Assembly (NCBI GenBank): GCA_016928775.1 | Contig: JAFGKD010000037.1 | Location: forward strand, 1 to 44,079 | Reading direction: 5' to 3' | Length of the DNA stretch: 44,079 nucleotides | Origin: Candidatus Zhuqueibacterota bacterium | GTDB lineage: Bacteria > Zhuqueibacterota > Zhuqueibacteria > Residuimicrobiales > Krinioviventaceae | In this document: positions 17,086 through 25,690 of the stretch, one piece after another | Position numbering within the stretch: the stretch's first letter is position 1 | Layout of the letters: the number at the start of each line of letters is the position of its first letter | Position numbers and translations under genes: made by a program | The notes under the pieces: generated by a model | Told to the model about the DNA's origin: nothing | Database searches by the model: none | What the model saw: only the letters and a program-made list of their open reading frames with translations

Positions 17086-18300
17086 TTATGTATGGTACTC
17101 GGCGTTGATCGTGACATAATCGTAGGTTAAATCGCAGGTAAACACAGTTGCTGAAATCGATCCGGCGCCGAGATCAATTTTAATCTGTACGTTTTTATTT
17201 TTTAACATCTGTATTGTTTCCTCGCGATCGAATGGAATGGCGCCGCCATTCTCGGCGACTTTAACGCCGGCAAATTCAACGCCGAATTTTTGCAGATTGA
17301 TCTGGACGCCGCTGGCGCCGGCGGACTGGACAACACGTCCCCAGTTCGGATCGTTACCGAATATAGCTGTTTTGACGAGAAGAGATTTTGCGATAGATTT
17401 TGCCGCTCTGATCGCCTCCTCCTTTGAGACGGCGCCATCAACCGTGACGGTCACCAATTTTGTCGCACCCTCTCCGTCCTCGGCAATGGCTTTGGCCGCT
17501 TCTTTGGCGATCTGCTTGAGAGCCGCAGCAAAGGCAGCATGGTTCTCGTTTTTATCAATGATTCTGCTGTTGCCGGCCGCACCGTTGGCAAATAAAAGTA
17601 CCGTGTCATTGGTGCTGGTCTCACCATCCACAGTCATCATGTTGAATGAATCATTCACGGCGTCGCGGAACGCCGCGTCAAGCAGTGTCCGGTCGATAGC
17701 CACATCAGTCGTAAAAATGCCAAACATCGTGGCCAGATTCGGATGGATCATGCCGCTGCCTTTGGCCATCGCGCCAATCGTGCACGTTTTGCCATCAAGC
17801 TCGAGCTCGATTGAAAAATGCTTCGGAACGGTATCCGTTGTCATAATGGCGCGCGCCGCATCGACACCGCCGTCATACGACAAAACTTCAACCGCCATGG
17901 CAATGCCGTTTTTTACCTTGTTCATCGGCATGGGCTCGCCAATGACGCCGGTTGACAGCACCAGAACATCGCCAGCGTCCAATCCTAACAATGCAGCTGT
18001 TTTTTCCGCGATGGTCAAATTATCCAACCAGCCTCGCTGACCTGTGCAGCAATTCGCATTTCCAGCATTGACAATCAGGGCTTGGGCTCGACCCGATTGA
18101 ACGCGTTCTTTATTGTAAACGACACAATGCGCCGGTACGTTGTTGCTGGTGAACATGCCAACCACTGTTGCAGGAGAATCACTCACCAGAAGACATAAAT
18201 CCTTGTTTTTGCGTTTCAAGCCACAATAAATGCCGCTGGCTTTGTATCCTTTTGGCGAAGTGACCGTACCCCGACTGGGAATAAAATCAAAATTCTTCAT
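17086..18300 (-). CDS. argJ: Glutamate N-acetyltransferase / ArgJ
   Basis: The 404-residue precursor carries KGSGMIHPNLATMFGIFTTD near residue 180, where self-cleavage before the Thr of the LATM sequence produces the alpha and beta chains and exposes the nucleophile. Other family signs are VNAGNANCCTGQRG near residue 76, DGETSTNDTVL near 224, and GNDPNWGRVVQSAGASG near 313. It moves the acetyl group from N-acetylornithine to glutamate, closing the cyclic pathway. Whether it also uses acetyl-CoA cannot be read from sequence; the separate argA gene suggests it need not. It is the first gene of the operon; the promoter should lie in the 223-nt gap 18301-18523, where I see no convincing gene or named operator. 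Confidence 0.93.
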   Translation of the reverse strand: MKNFDFIPSRGTVTSPKGYKASGIYCGLKRKNKDLCLLVSDSPATVVGMFTSNNVPAHCVVYNKERVQSGRAQALIVNAGNANCCTGQRGWLDNLTIAEKTAALLGLDAGDVLVLSTGVIGEPMPMNKVKNGIAMAVEVLSYDGGVDAARAIMTTDTVPKHFSIELELDGKTCTIGAMAKGSGMIHPNLATMFGIFTTDVAIDRTLLDAAFRDAVNDSFNMMTVDGETSTNDTVLLFANGAAGNSRIIDKNENHAAFAAALKQIAKEAAKAIAEDGEGATKLVTVTVDGAVSKEEAIRAAKSIAKSLLVKTAIFGNDPNWGRVVQSAGASGVQINLQKFGVEFAGVKVAENGGAIPFDREETIQMLKNKNVQIKIDLGAGSISATVFTCDLTYDYVTINAEYHT

Positions 18301-18523
18301 TAAAGGTTCCTGGGAATTGAACTGATTTTTAGTAGATTACGGAAAAGTCCCCCGCATGCACTATCGCGAACAGCGTTTTAGCACACGGGGCAAAGACGGC
18401 GTGGGAAACGGCGAATCCGGAGAAGGAGTGAATGTGACTTGTCGTTTATCATCATCATCTCGATTAATGGATAAAAATATACTGAATGTGCTGAAATAAT
18501 CAAAGAGGATTTTTCAGTTTCTC

Positions 18524-18793
18524 TCATCCAAAATGATAATGTTTGCGGATATCCCTGGTAATTTTCCAGCGACAGTGCATGCCCTGCGGGAACTCGACCA
18601 AATCGCCTGCGTTAATCTCCACCGGTTCACCGCCCTCCGGCGTAACAACAACCTGACCTTCCAGTATCAGGCAGGTCTCTTTTTCATCATAATACCACGG
18701 AAACTCCGATACCTCTTTTGTCCAGATGGGCCAACTCTTGACACCGAGTTGATCCACTTTATTATCCGATGCTTTTTCGACCTTGATTTTCAT
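18524..18793 (-). CDS. Small cupin-fold protein (Cupin_3-like)
   Basis: The 89-residue product is a single cupin barrel: WPIWTKEVSEFPWYYDEKET, then LILEGQVVVTPEGG, and a second motif INAGDLVEFPQGMHCRW. This spacing matches the small stand-alone cupins related to ureidoglycine-aminohydrolase/EutQ proteins. Metal-binding histidines are mostly missing from the first motif (a Glu remains), so metal binding is uncertain. Its ATG overlaps the stop of the PfkB kinase (ATGA), so it is made together with that enzyme. The substrate is unknown; a small sugar or sugar-phosphate is a guess from context. Confidence 0.8.
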   Translation of the reverse strand: MKIKVEKASDNKVDQLGVKSWPIWTKEVSEFPWYYDEKETCLILEGQVVVTPEGGEPVEINAGDLVEFPQGMHCRWKITRDIRKHYHFG

Positions 18794-19713
18794 TGCATAC
18801 CTCGTTTTTGTTCAAAATAATAGTCCAAGAGTTTTCTCGTGACAAGATTCGAGCTCGTGCCTTTTTGTGTGCAGGTCCAGCGGGCTGCTAATTGTCCGCG
18901 CAAAATGGCGTCCTGGATTGGATAATTTTCCAGCACATAGCTCGAGGTAAAGCCAACGGCCAGGCCGTCACCGGCGCCGTTCGTATCGATCACCGGATCG
19001 GGCAGTTCGACAGCGGCGAAATAGTCAATTCGATCTTTAGTAGCTAACGCACAACCCGCCGCGCCCATTCCGCAAATCAATATTTTTTCGGGAAATTCCC
19101 CAAATATTTCATGCATCATTAGCTCGGGATTTATTACGTTTACGGCAGAAAAGAAAACAATATCAGCGGCTTGCAGAAAATCACGGCGATAAGGGTCATG
19201 CACATCGAGTACGTCCTGTAAATCGCACGAGATCGGCAAGTGCAATTCTTTGGCGATCGGCAACAAAAGACGCGCCCAGTTCGGAATGCTGAAATGGGCG
19301 AACGTCGCTTGGGCTAATATTTCCCGGCATTTGTGCACATCTGGCTGCAAGACCATGTGCGCCTTGCCATCGTAGAAATTTTTTCGGCGGCTGTCCTGAT
19401 ACATAAAATTGACGCTGCGTCCAGTACCCGTCGGATCGATGAACAGGCCCTCCTGGTGAATGCCATCGCGTTCGAATTCCTGACGGATAAAATGGCCGGT
19501 AAAATCATCGCCAATATAACCGATAAAGGCCGTGCGATAACCGAGCTGCGCAAATCCGCGCGCCGAATAACCACCGGCCTGTCCGACACAATCGATGTTG
19601 AGCGTATAATTGGACTCGACATCAAAATTGGGATCACCATAAAAATAGACGTTGGTATCAATGCCGACATTGCCGACGACCACTACGTCATAGCGCTTTA
19701 GCTTGTTCGTCAT
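18790..19713 (-). CDS. PfkB-family carbohydrate kinase
   Basis: The 307-residue protein has a ribokinase/PfkB fold: VVVGNVGIDTNVYF at the start, GQAGGYSARGFAQLGYRTAFIGYIGDD in the sugar-binding region near residues 45-70, and the catalytic and anion-hole motif DTNGAGDGLAVGF near residue 238. It should phosphorylate a sugar or sugar-like compound with ATP; the exact substrate is not evident. It is coupled by ATGA overlap to the cupin gene and lies 32 nt after the reductive-dehalogenase-like gene. Confidence 0.9.
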   Translation of the reverse strand: MTNKLKRYDVVVVGNVGIDTNVYFYGDPNFDVESNYTLNIDCVGQAGGYSARGFAQLGYRTAFIGYIGDDFTGHFIRQEFERDGIHQEGLFIDPTGTGRSVNFMYQDSRRKNFYDGKAHMVLQPDVHKCREILAQATFAHFSIPNWARLLLPIAKELHLPISCDLQDVLDVHDPYRRDFLQAADIVFFSAVNVINPELMMHEIFGEFPEKILICGMGAAGCALATKDRIDYFAAVELPDPVIDTNGAGDGLAVGFTSSYVLENYPIQDAILRGQLAARWTCTQKGTSSNLVTRKLLDYYFEQKRGMQ

Positions 19714-19745
19714 CCTTTTATTCTTTTCTGTGAGGTGTTTGTGAA

Positions 19746-21044
19746 TTATGCAGGATAGAAAAACTTATCACCTTTGACAGCCAAATGTCGCGCAAACCGA
19801 TTTCGTTTGATCATCGCGCGAACGATGTTGTGCACAAGACTCGCTGGCCGGCTGTAGGGACAGACGCGCATACATATGCCGCAATCCGTGCCAGCCGTTC
19901 GCCAATATGCATAACAGGCCTCCTGGTTGGTCGACCACTTTTTGACGCCGCGTACGAGTTTTTCCTTCGCAAAAGAAATCGCCCCGACCGGGCAATATTC
20001 GGCGCACTTTTTACAGAGCCGGCAAAAATCCTGTACCCCGAATACAAACGGCGCATCAATAGTCAGGGTTGCGTTGGTGGTGACAGCGGCAAGGCGAATG
20101 CGCGCGCCGTATTTCGGATGGATGAGATATCCCAGACGACCGACCTCGCCAAGACCGGCATCCGAAGCGGCCGCGGGCAGCATAACAAGGTAATTGCCAT
20201 CAATGTGCGCACGGGCGCTATAACCATATGCTCCAAGAGTGCCGGCAACAGTAATGGCAATCCGAGCCGCTTGCAGGTAACGTTTTGACGACTCGACGAC
20301 CACCGGCATCCTGGGCGCCGAGCGCATGGCTTGATAATCCATTTCCACAGCAAAAACCAGGATATGCGTGTGCGCCAGGTGAATCACTTTGCCATATTCA
20401 TCCATCCTTCTACCAACATGCGAATAAACATACATCATGTTTAATTCTGCAACGCCAACATCCACGGCGCCGAGGTCGAGGGTCATCTGTTTTAAATTTT
20501 TTGTCAGTTTGCCTGATGACGTGGGTACTTTTTGTGCTGATGGCGAACCATCACACAAAGGTATCCAGCTCTCTGTGAGCCTAAAATTTACCTCCGTTAG
20601 AGCGGCGCCGACAGGCTCATAAAACCGACCGCCAGGCTGTAATAAAACCGGTTTGGCGCGAATGGCATCGTCGACCTTTTTCAAATGTGGAAATCGTCCA
20701 TAATAATCGTTGTACGGCGTCGAATTGGATTTGAGATTGGCGCGTGCGAACATGATGTGCCGCTCGTCATAGCGACATTGCTCGCCGGCAATTTGCACAG
20801 CCGTTTGCTCGCCAAACGGCAACAACAGGAAAAGTGCCAAAGCAGTCAAAATGAGCATGATTGCCCAAAGAATGGCGGGAGGTGCCAACAACCAGATCAA
20901 CAATGCCGTTGTTACAAACAGGATAAAAAGAAGGGCCGACTTGAGAGCCGCGCCGCTCTCCCGTTCGCTAATTGCAGAGAGAGTAAAAAACAGCAGAAAA
21001 GCAGAGATAATGGCAATAAAAAAGACAAAACTCAGTTGCGCCAT
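19746..21044 (-). CDS. Membrane-anchored reductive-dehalogenase-like Fe-S protein
   Basis: The 432-residue product has about three hydrophobic helices in its first 80 residues, then a soluble domain ending in two four-cysteine sites. The first is CRLCKKCAEYCP near residue 341, and the second is a distant Cys followed by WRTAGTDCGICMRVCPYSRP near 385. This two-cluster layout, with the Trp-x(n)-CGxC-x3-CPY stretch, matches the RdhA/QueG group of corrinoid-dependent reductases. Unlike classical RdhA there is no Tat signal; the anchor is within the same chain. I cannot tell whether it binds cobalamin or dehalogenates anything. ATG 21044 is preferred to a TTG three codons earlier. It lies in a long co-directional gene run. 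Confidence 0.75.
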   Translation of the reverse strand: MAQLSFVFFIAIISAFLLFFTLSAISERESGAALKSALLFILFVTTALLIWLLAPPAILWAIMLILTALALFLLLPFGEQTAVQIAGEQCRYDERHIMFARANLKSNSTPYNDYYGRFPHLKKVDDAIRAKPVLLQPGGRFYEPVGAALTEVNFRLTESWIPLCDGSPSAQKVPTSSGKLTKNLKQMTLDLGAVDVGVAELNMMYVYSHVGRRMDEYGKVIHLAHTHILVFAVEMDYQAMRSAPRMPVVVESSKRYLQAARIAITVAGTLGAYGYSARAHIDGNYLVMLPAAASDAGLGEVGRLGYLIHPKYGARIRLAAVTTNATLTIDAPFVFGVQDFCRLCKKCAEYCPVGAISFAKEKLVRGVKKWSTNQEACYAYWRTAGTDCGICMRVCPYSRPASLVHNIVRAMIKRNRFARHLAVKGDKFFYPA

Positions 21045-21060
21045 AGCTGACAAGGCAAAG

Positions 21061-21807
21061 CTAAAAATCTACGGATAAGCTCACGTTCACGGTCGGTTGA
21101 AGCAGGCCGTCACCCACTTGAATATCCCAGTCGATATGTGACAGCCGTTTCGTTTCGTATTTGTGAACAGACCAGACAGCATCAATGGCGCTGATGAGAT
21201 GATTCGCAACGATCATACCCAGGACAAACTGGGCCCGGTTATTGGCGGTATCGGCTGAGACGCGCAGTTGATCAAACTTTTCCATATTGGCTTTGCTATC
21301 CCAATCCCAATACCAGAATTCAGTATCCTGATAATATTTGTAGAAATAGCGTTGTCGCAGGCGATATTCATTGTGCTCATAAATGTTGTCAAAATTGCCG
21401 ACATCAATAAAATAGGTGTGATCTTTTCCCGTCAGATTGACGCCGGCGTGCGACGCGGCAAATGTTTCATAGTCATTTTGTCGCCAGTTGCCATACGCTT
21501 TAAAACCACTATAGGTAAGCCACAATCCAATTTCCATCCCAAGAAAAACAGCGCCTTTCGTCCTGGCTTCAGCATAATACTGGCCCAATCCCGGTACCAG
21601 CAGCGACAGGAACAGCGCTTTGCCGCGGTTTTTTGGCGCGAGCTGTTGTTTTTGTAGTGGCGCCGGCAAAACATCATCCTGGTCGTTGAGGGCAAACAGA
21701 TAAGGTGAAACCTCAATAAACGTCGAATCAAATTTACTCGCAGGTGTTCCTGCGAAAGTCGTTATTGCGCAGCAAAAAAGAACAAGATAAAGAAACGATG
21801 TTTTCAT
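21061..21807 (-). CDS. DUF5683-type envelope protein (copy 2)
   Basis: The 248-residue product has a signal peptide (FLYLVLFCCAITTFAG), then the family core LFLSLLVPGLGQYYAEARTKGAVFLGMEIGL near residues 65-95, a central region rich in Tyr, Asp and Asn, and the late AQFVLGMIVANHLISAIDAVWSVHKY. The ending VNVSLSVDF, with a terminal aromatic, resembles outer-membrane strands. DUF5683 proteins are common in FCB bacteria with unknown function. It lies 4 nt after the homologous gene upstream, from which it probably arose by duplication. Confidence 0.8.
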   Translation of the reverse strand: MKTSFLYLVLFCCAITTFAGTPASKFDSTFIEVSPYLFALNDQDDVLPAPLQKQQLAPKNRGKALFLSLLVPGLGQYYAEARTKGAVFLGMEIGLWLTYSGFKAYGNWRQNDYETFAASHAGVNLTGKDHTYFIDVGNFDNIYEHNEYRLRQRYFYKYYQDTEFWYWDWDSKANMEKFDQLRVSADTANNRAQFVLGMIVANHLISAIDAVWSVHKYETKRLSHIDWDIQVGDGLLQPTVNVSLSVDF

Positions 21808-21811
21808 AATA

Positions 21812-22648
21812 TTACCAGTTCACTCGTAAAGTTAACGCTGTTTGAGGTTCGTAGGAGTATTGAATCGGTTCCAGGCGCAGACCGACCGTAATCCGTCTGT
21901 TATATCGCGTTGATGTCCAGGCTGCATCCACAGCGCTCAACAAGTGGTTCAGGATCGCCACTGTCGTGGCGCTGGTCGCCTTTTTGAACGCGTCATTGCT
22001 GTCGTCCCGCCGGGACTCGTAATAAAAGCGATTGGCATTGATAGTGCCGGTCTCATTGTAGCGCTGGGTGATTTCCTGATGGGTGATCGAAATATCATTG
22101 TTTTCACGAAAATCGTCCCAGCCGTAGCTGAACTGATGATATTTGCCAATCATCTCGTAATATTGCTGGTCTTTTTCGCGATGCAGACCATGGCTAAAAT
22201 TTCGTCCTTCCCATTCTCGCAGCGGTTCCAGGTTATTGGGATCATACTGCAGATTGACCCCGGATGCGCGCGCTTGCTGGGCGATCCACTTCCAATACTC
22301 TTGCTCGTTCCAGTGCGTATTGGCGTAGGTGTGAAATTCATCTTCAATTTGTTTGCCATCGTTCGAATATTTAAAATATAGAGTCCACGCTGTCACCTCG
22401 ATTCCGGCAAAGACCGCAGCTTTGATATAGGATTTCGCATAGACCTGTCCGCTGCCAGGGACGATCGCGGACATGGCGAACGCCAATTTGGGATTCTTTG
22501 CGCCGGCAACCGTGTTGGTCGAGGTCTCGGCATTGAGCTCTTCCGGCGCAAACGGAGGTACAGCATTTTTCACCATAAATTCTTGCCAATCAGCTGCGAA
22601 AAGGCCGGCGCATAATGTCAATAGCAAAAAAATGATTCTTTTGTTCAC
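21812..22648 (-). CDS. DUF5683-type envelope protein (copy 1)
   Basis: The 278-residue protein has a signal peptide (IIFLLLTLCAGLFAAD) and the same plan as its neighbour: AFAMSAIVPGSGQVYAKSYIKAAVF near residue 57, a long Tyr/Asn/Asp-rich middle, and VAILNHLLSAVDAAWTSTRYNRR before a beta-like C-terminus ending LTLRVNW. The GTG at 22648 is chosen because AAGGAG lies 6 nt before it; the ATG two codons earlier almost touches that site. Function is unknown. It sits between the peptidase-barrel gene and the second DUF5683 gene. Confidence 0.8.
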   Translation of the reverse strand: MNKRIIFLLLTLCAGLFAADWQEFMVKNAVPPFAPEELNAETSTNTVAGAKNPKLAFAMSAIVPGSGQVYAKSYIKAAVFAGIEVTAWTLYFKYSNDGKQIEDEFHTYANTHWNEQEYWKWIAQQARASGVNLQYDPNNLEPLREWEGRNFSHGLHREKDQQYYEMIGKYHQFSYGWDDFRENNDISITHQEITQRYNETGTINANRFYYESRRDDSNDAFKKATSATTVAILNHLLSAVDAAWTSTRYNRRITVGLRLEPIQYSYEPQTALTLRVNW

Positions 22649-22663
22649 CTGCATCTCCTTCCG

Positions 22664-25600
22664 CTATTCAATAAAATCAAATAAAAGGGTGAAATAGTAT
22701 CGCCATTCGTTGCCATAATTGTATTCTATATTGTCATATTTCACACTTGTCGGATCCAATCCATAAGCAGCATCAAACTGAAAAGCTGTTGGGAAACCAT
22801 AAAAAGAAAAAAGCTGCATGCGTAATCCACCGCCGATGACGCGCTTGAAATCTTGAAAATCGACCTTGTCCTCATCGAACGCATTGCCATATTCGAAAAA
22901 AGTGGACAGATAAAGTTTATTGGTGGTCAAATGCAGCACCTGTTTTTGCAGCCTGCTGAATATGGGAAAACGATAAGTAAAACGTCCAACCAGCATTTTC
23001 CGGCCTTCAATGGCATAGTAGGGGTAGCCGCGTAATCCGGGCAAACCACCGGCAAAAAAGTAGAAAAAGCTGTCAATGGGATGATCAATATAACCGCCTT
23101 TGAACGTTGCGGTCAATGCATGCTTTTTTGACCACGGCATGCCCATATATTCGCTCCACTCCAGCTCGATTTTGTTGATATTATAATTGGCGTATTCTTT
23201 TTGGGGTAAAATGTTCTCATCTTCGGTGGAATAACCCTCAAAAAATTTGTTAAACTCAAAAGAATAGCGCAGCATAATTTTGCGGCCGGCAGCGGGATTA
23301 ATGCCATAAGTGCTGCCGCGCGCCACTTTATCCCAATCCCACTGCAACCGAATATGATTACCAATGAAATAGGTATTGGCCGGCGAACGAAACTGCACGC
23401 CCTGTGGTGCAAAATAAAAGTCGCCAATTTTGCTGGTATAGCGCGAATGCACGAACGAGGCGCGCATTTTCAAATCATCTTTGAGTTCATAATAGCCGCC
23501 CACATCGCCTTCGACGATGCGAAAATGAACATCAACAGGTATTTCCCCTTCCTGGGTATAATCTTCAAGGACGGCGATTCGACGCTGCACATTGCGGGTG
23601 AAATAATAAAACTCGATAAACATGGTTGGCGGCAATTTGCGGTATTCCATCATACCAAATATATCGAGGTCAAACAAACGATTGGCAGCAACGCCGCCGA
23701 GCACCGAGATGTGGTCAAGAATATCGCTGGCATAAAAATAGGTGCCCAGCTTGAGTCGTAATGAATCCACCATCACTCGCGGCAAAAAGGAGAACTGGCC
23801 GTATCGAACCTCGTAGGGCTTTTTTTCGACGGATGGTGCAAGACTGTCGTCATAGTTGCGCTCGGCCACAAGCCGATTGGGATCAAATTTATTTTGGAAT
23901 TCTGGCGCCAGCTCCTCGGCGTCACTGTATTCGGCGTGATTTTTGTCGATCGCTTGTGGAGCGGCTATGAACGATATTTTATAGCCGTCCGGTTCGAACA
24001 GCGAGAAAAGCAGCTCACCCTCTTTCGAAACATCCGGCATGAAAGCGCCACCCGTGACATTTGTCCACAATTTTTCATCATTGCCGGCCACATCAACGCT
24101 GTAAATATTAAAGATACCTGTTTTATCGCTGGCAAAATAGATACGCTTGCCATCAGGACTAAAAACCGGATCGCGCGCGTCATGACTTCCGACGATGAGC
24201 GGCGTAAGTGCCCCGTTGTCCAGGTCCAAAAGTTTGATATCCCGGCCATGCTTTTTCGCCTGTGCAAAAACGATCTTTTTGCCATCAGGGGAAAAGTGCG
24301 GTGTATAAAGACCTTCACCATGCACAAATTGCGTGAGCGGACGGATCTTTTTCCCGTCTTTGTCGAGCAGCAACAAATTGTCTGTGCCGTCTTTTTGGGT
24401 CACACAGACAATAAATTCGCCATCCGCCGACCAGCTCGGATCCACGACGCGCAAGCCTTTGGTCAGTTGTTTTTCTTTTTTGGTTTTAGCGTCAATACGA
24501 AACAGGTCGTTAAAGTGTGATTGATGTTGGGTCCGTTTTTTCTTGCTATAGATTAGATATTTGCCGTCATGCGACCAGGCAAGGCGGCTATTGACACCGC
24601 TTTTCAGCGTTTTGGTTTTCTTGGTGTCCCTGTCATACAGTTTCAGACTGGTCAAGGTGAGATATTCCGAACTGGAACTGCCGCAATAAGCGATGTATTT
24701 CCCATCAGGAGAGCAAACCGGCGCGATGTTGCCGATCCCTTTTTCCGTGATCAGATCACCCGTTACTTTATGATTGTTGATCGTCGTCAGGCGCGTCCGG
24801 TAATATTTTTCCAGGCTGCTTTTCCATTGGGAATACAGCTCACCTGCACTCAAACCGGTTACATCTTTGATGGACCCGTTAATCGTAAAGCGCCACGGGG
24901 TACGCATATTGTCGGTCAATTTTTTCAGAGATTCCTCGCCCCAGTTCGAGACGATATAGCGTGTGAGCGCATAGCCTGCATTATAGGTGCGTTCATTGCC
25001 AATGCTGTTTTTGCCAAACACCCCCATTTCGGCAAATGTATGCAAATTGTCGCTGATCACTGCGGTGCGAATGAGCATATCTCGATGCGTATCCCAGCGA
25101 TCATAATCCAGGTCCGGCGCCTGGAATTGCGCCATGCCTTCAGCTAACCACATCGGGGCAATGGTCATCGGCACCGCATATGAGGCCAATTGATTGGGGT
25201 AGCCGTAGAGCACATCCGGGCGGCGCTCCGGTTCGTAGTGCATCCATTGAAAATACATAGCCGGCACTTTGCGGGTGATTTTGCGCGCCGCGCCGAGGGA
25301 GATCATGTGGGCGAACTCGTGCGTGATCACATTGCGCAGCCAATTGTGCGTGCCGCGCAAAATAAAGGTCATTTGCGGCGCCCAGATTTCCACCTTGTTA
25401 TCATAATAAAATGCCGCGCCGTTCGAATTGTCATCGTGGTCTTTGATGATAAAATGGATCGTTCCATCCGGCTGCCAGTCGTAGAGCTCGGTGATTGGTG
25501 CGTAAATATCCTCGGCGACCTGTGCCGTCACGCGAGCGGTGCGTTCTGCGCCCTCGTGATAGTGAATCTCAAAATGTTCGGTTTTTATAGAATACCAATC

Positions 25601-25690
25601 CAATTCAGGATGTGAATAGTCCAGCTGAGCATAGACGTTGGAGATATGTGCAAATATAATTAAAAGGATAAAAAGCGTCAGTCTCTTCAC
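22664..25690 (-). CDS. Gluzincin-like peptidase / TolB-like propeller / outer-membrane barrel fusion
   Basis: The 1008-residue protein has a signal peptide (LTLFILLIIFAHISNVYAQ). Residues 25-310 contain VITHEFAHMIS (His124, Glu125, His128) and WLAEGMAQF with Glu184 as likely third zinc ligand, a gluzincin layout. Residues 320-610 hold about six TolB/PD40-type blades (VCSPDGKYIAYC, FSPDGKKIVFA, FSPDGKRIYFASDKTG). From about 680 to the end the sequence is strand-rich and ends like an Omp85/BamA barrel (YLSTFFEYGNAF, IGGGLRMQLF, YYFTLLFDFIE). The protein should therefore carry its own outer-membrane anchor and display or position a peptidase and propeller. The start is GTG, directly after the stop of the M6-like gene. 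Confidence 0.82.
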   Translation of the reverse strand: MKRLTLFILLIIFAHISNVYAQLDYSHPELDWYSIKTEHFEIHYHEGAERTARVTAQVAEDIYAPITELYDWQPDGTIHFIIKDHDDNSNGAAFYYDNKVEIWAPQMTFILRGTHNWLRNVITHEFAHMISLGAARKITRKVPAMYFQWMHYEPERRPDVLYGYPNQLASYAVPMTIAPMWLAEGMAQFQAPDLDYDRWDTHRDMLIRTAVISDNLHTFAEMGVFGKNSIGNERTYNAGYALTRYIVSNWGEESLKKLTDNMRTPWRFTINGSIKDVTGLSAGELYSQWKSSLEKYYRTRLTTINNHKVTGDLITEKGIGNIAPVCSPDGKYIAYCGSSSSEYLTLTSLKLYDRDTKKTKTLKSGVNSRLAWSHDGKYLIYSKKKRTQHQSHFNDLFRIDAKTKKEKQLTKGLRVVDPSWSADGEFIVCVTQKDGTDNLLLLDKDGKKIRPLTQFVHGEGLYTPHFSPDGKKIVFAQAKKHGRDIKLLDLDNGALTPLIVGSHDARDPVFSPDGKRIYFASDKTGIFNIYSVDVAGNDEKLWTNVTGGAFMPDVSKEGELLFSLFEPDGYKISFIAAPQAIDKNHAEYSDAEELAPEFQNKFDPNRLVAERNYDDSLAPSVEKKPYEVRYGQFSFLPRVMVDSLRLKLGTYFYASDILDHISVLGGVAANRLFDLDIFGMMEYRKLPPTMFIEFYYFTRNVQRRIAVLEDYTQEGEIPVDVHFRIVEGDVGGYYELKDDLKMRASFVHSRYTSKIGDFYFAPQGVQFRSPANTYFIGNHIRLQWDWDKVARGSTYGINPAAGRKIMLRYSFEFNKFFEGYSTEDENILPQKEYANYNINKIELEWSEYMGMPWSKKHALTATFKGGYIDHPIDSFFYFFAGGLPGLRGYPYYAIEGRKMLVGRFTYRFPIFSRLQKQVLHLTTNKLYLSTFFEYGNAFDEDKVDFQDFKRVIGGGLRMQLFSFYGFPTAFQFDAAYGLDPTSVKYDNIEYNYGNEWRYYFTLLFDFIE

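Noticed and set aside
16261..17130. A 289-codon open frame on the plus strand opposite proC
   Set aside because: It runs antisense through the whole of proC, has no family features and is rich in His, Arg and Asn as expected of a shadow frame.
17237..18040. A 267-codon plus-strand frame opposite argJ
   Set aside because: Low-complexity Ala/Ser/Pro-rich translation typical of the reverse of a coding gene; argJ is unmistakable on the other strand.
18356..18499. A 47-codon plus-strand frame in the argJ-cupin gap
   Set aside because: Composition is unremarkable and it has no ribosome-binding site or recognisable sequence.
18301..18523. Possible ARG-box-like AT-rich sites (TGGATAAAAAT) before argJ
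   Set aside because: Only one imperfect half-site is seen and the regulator in this lineage is unknown.
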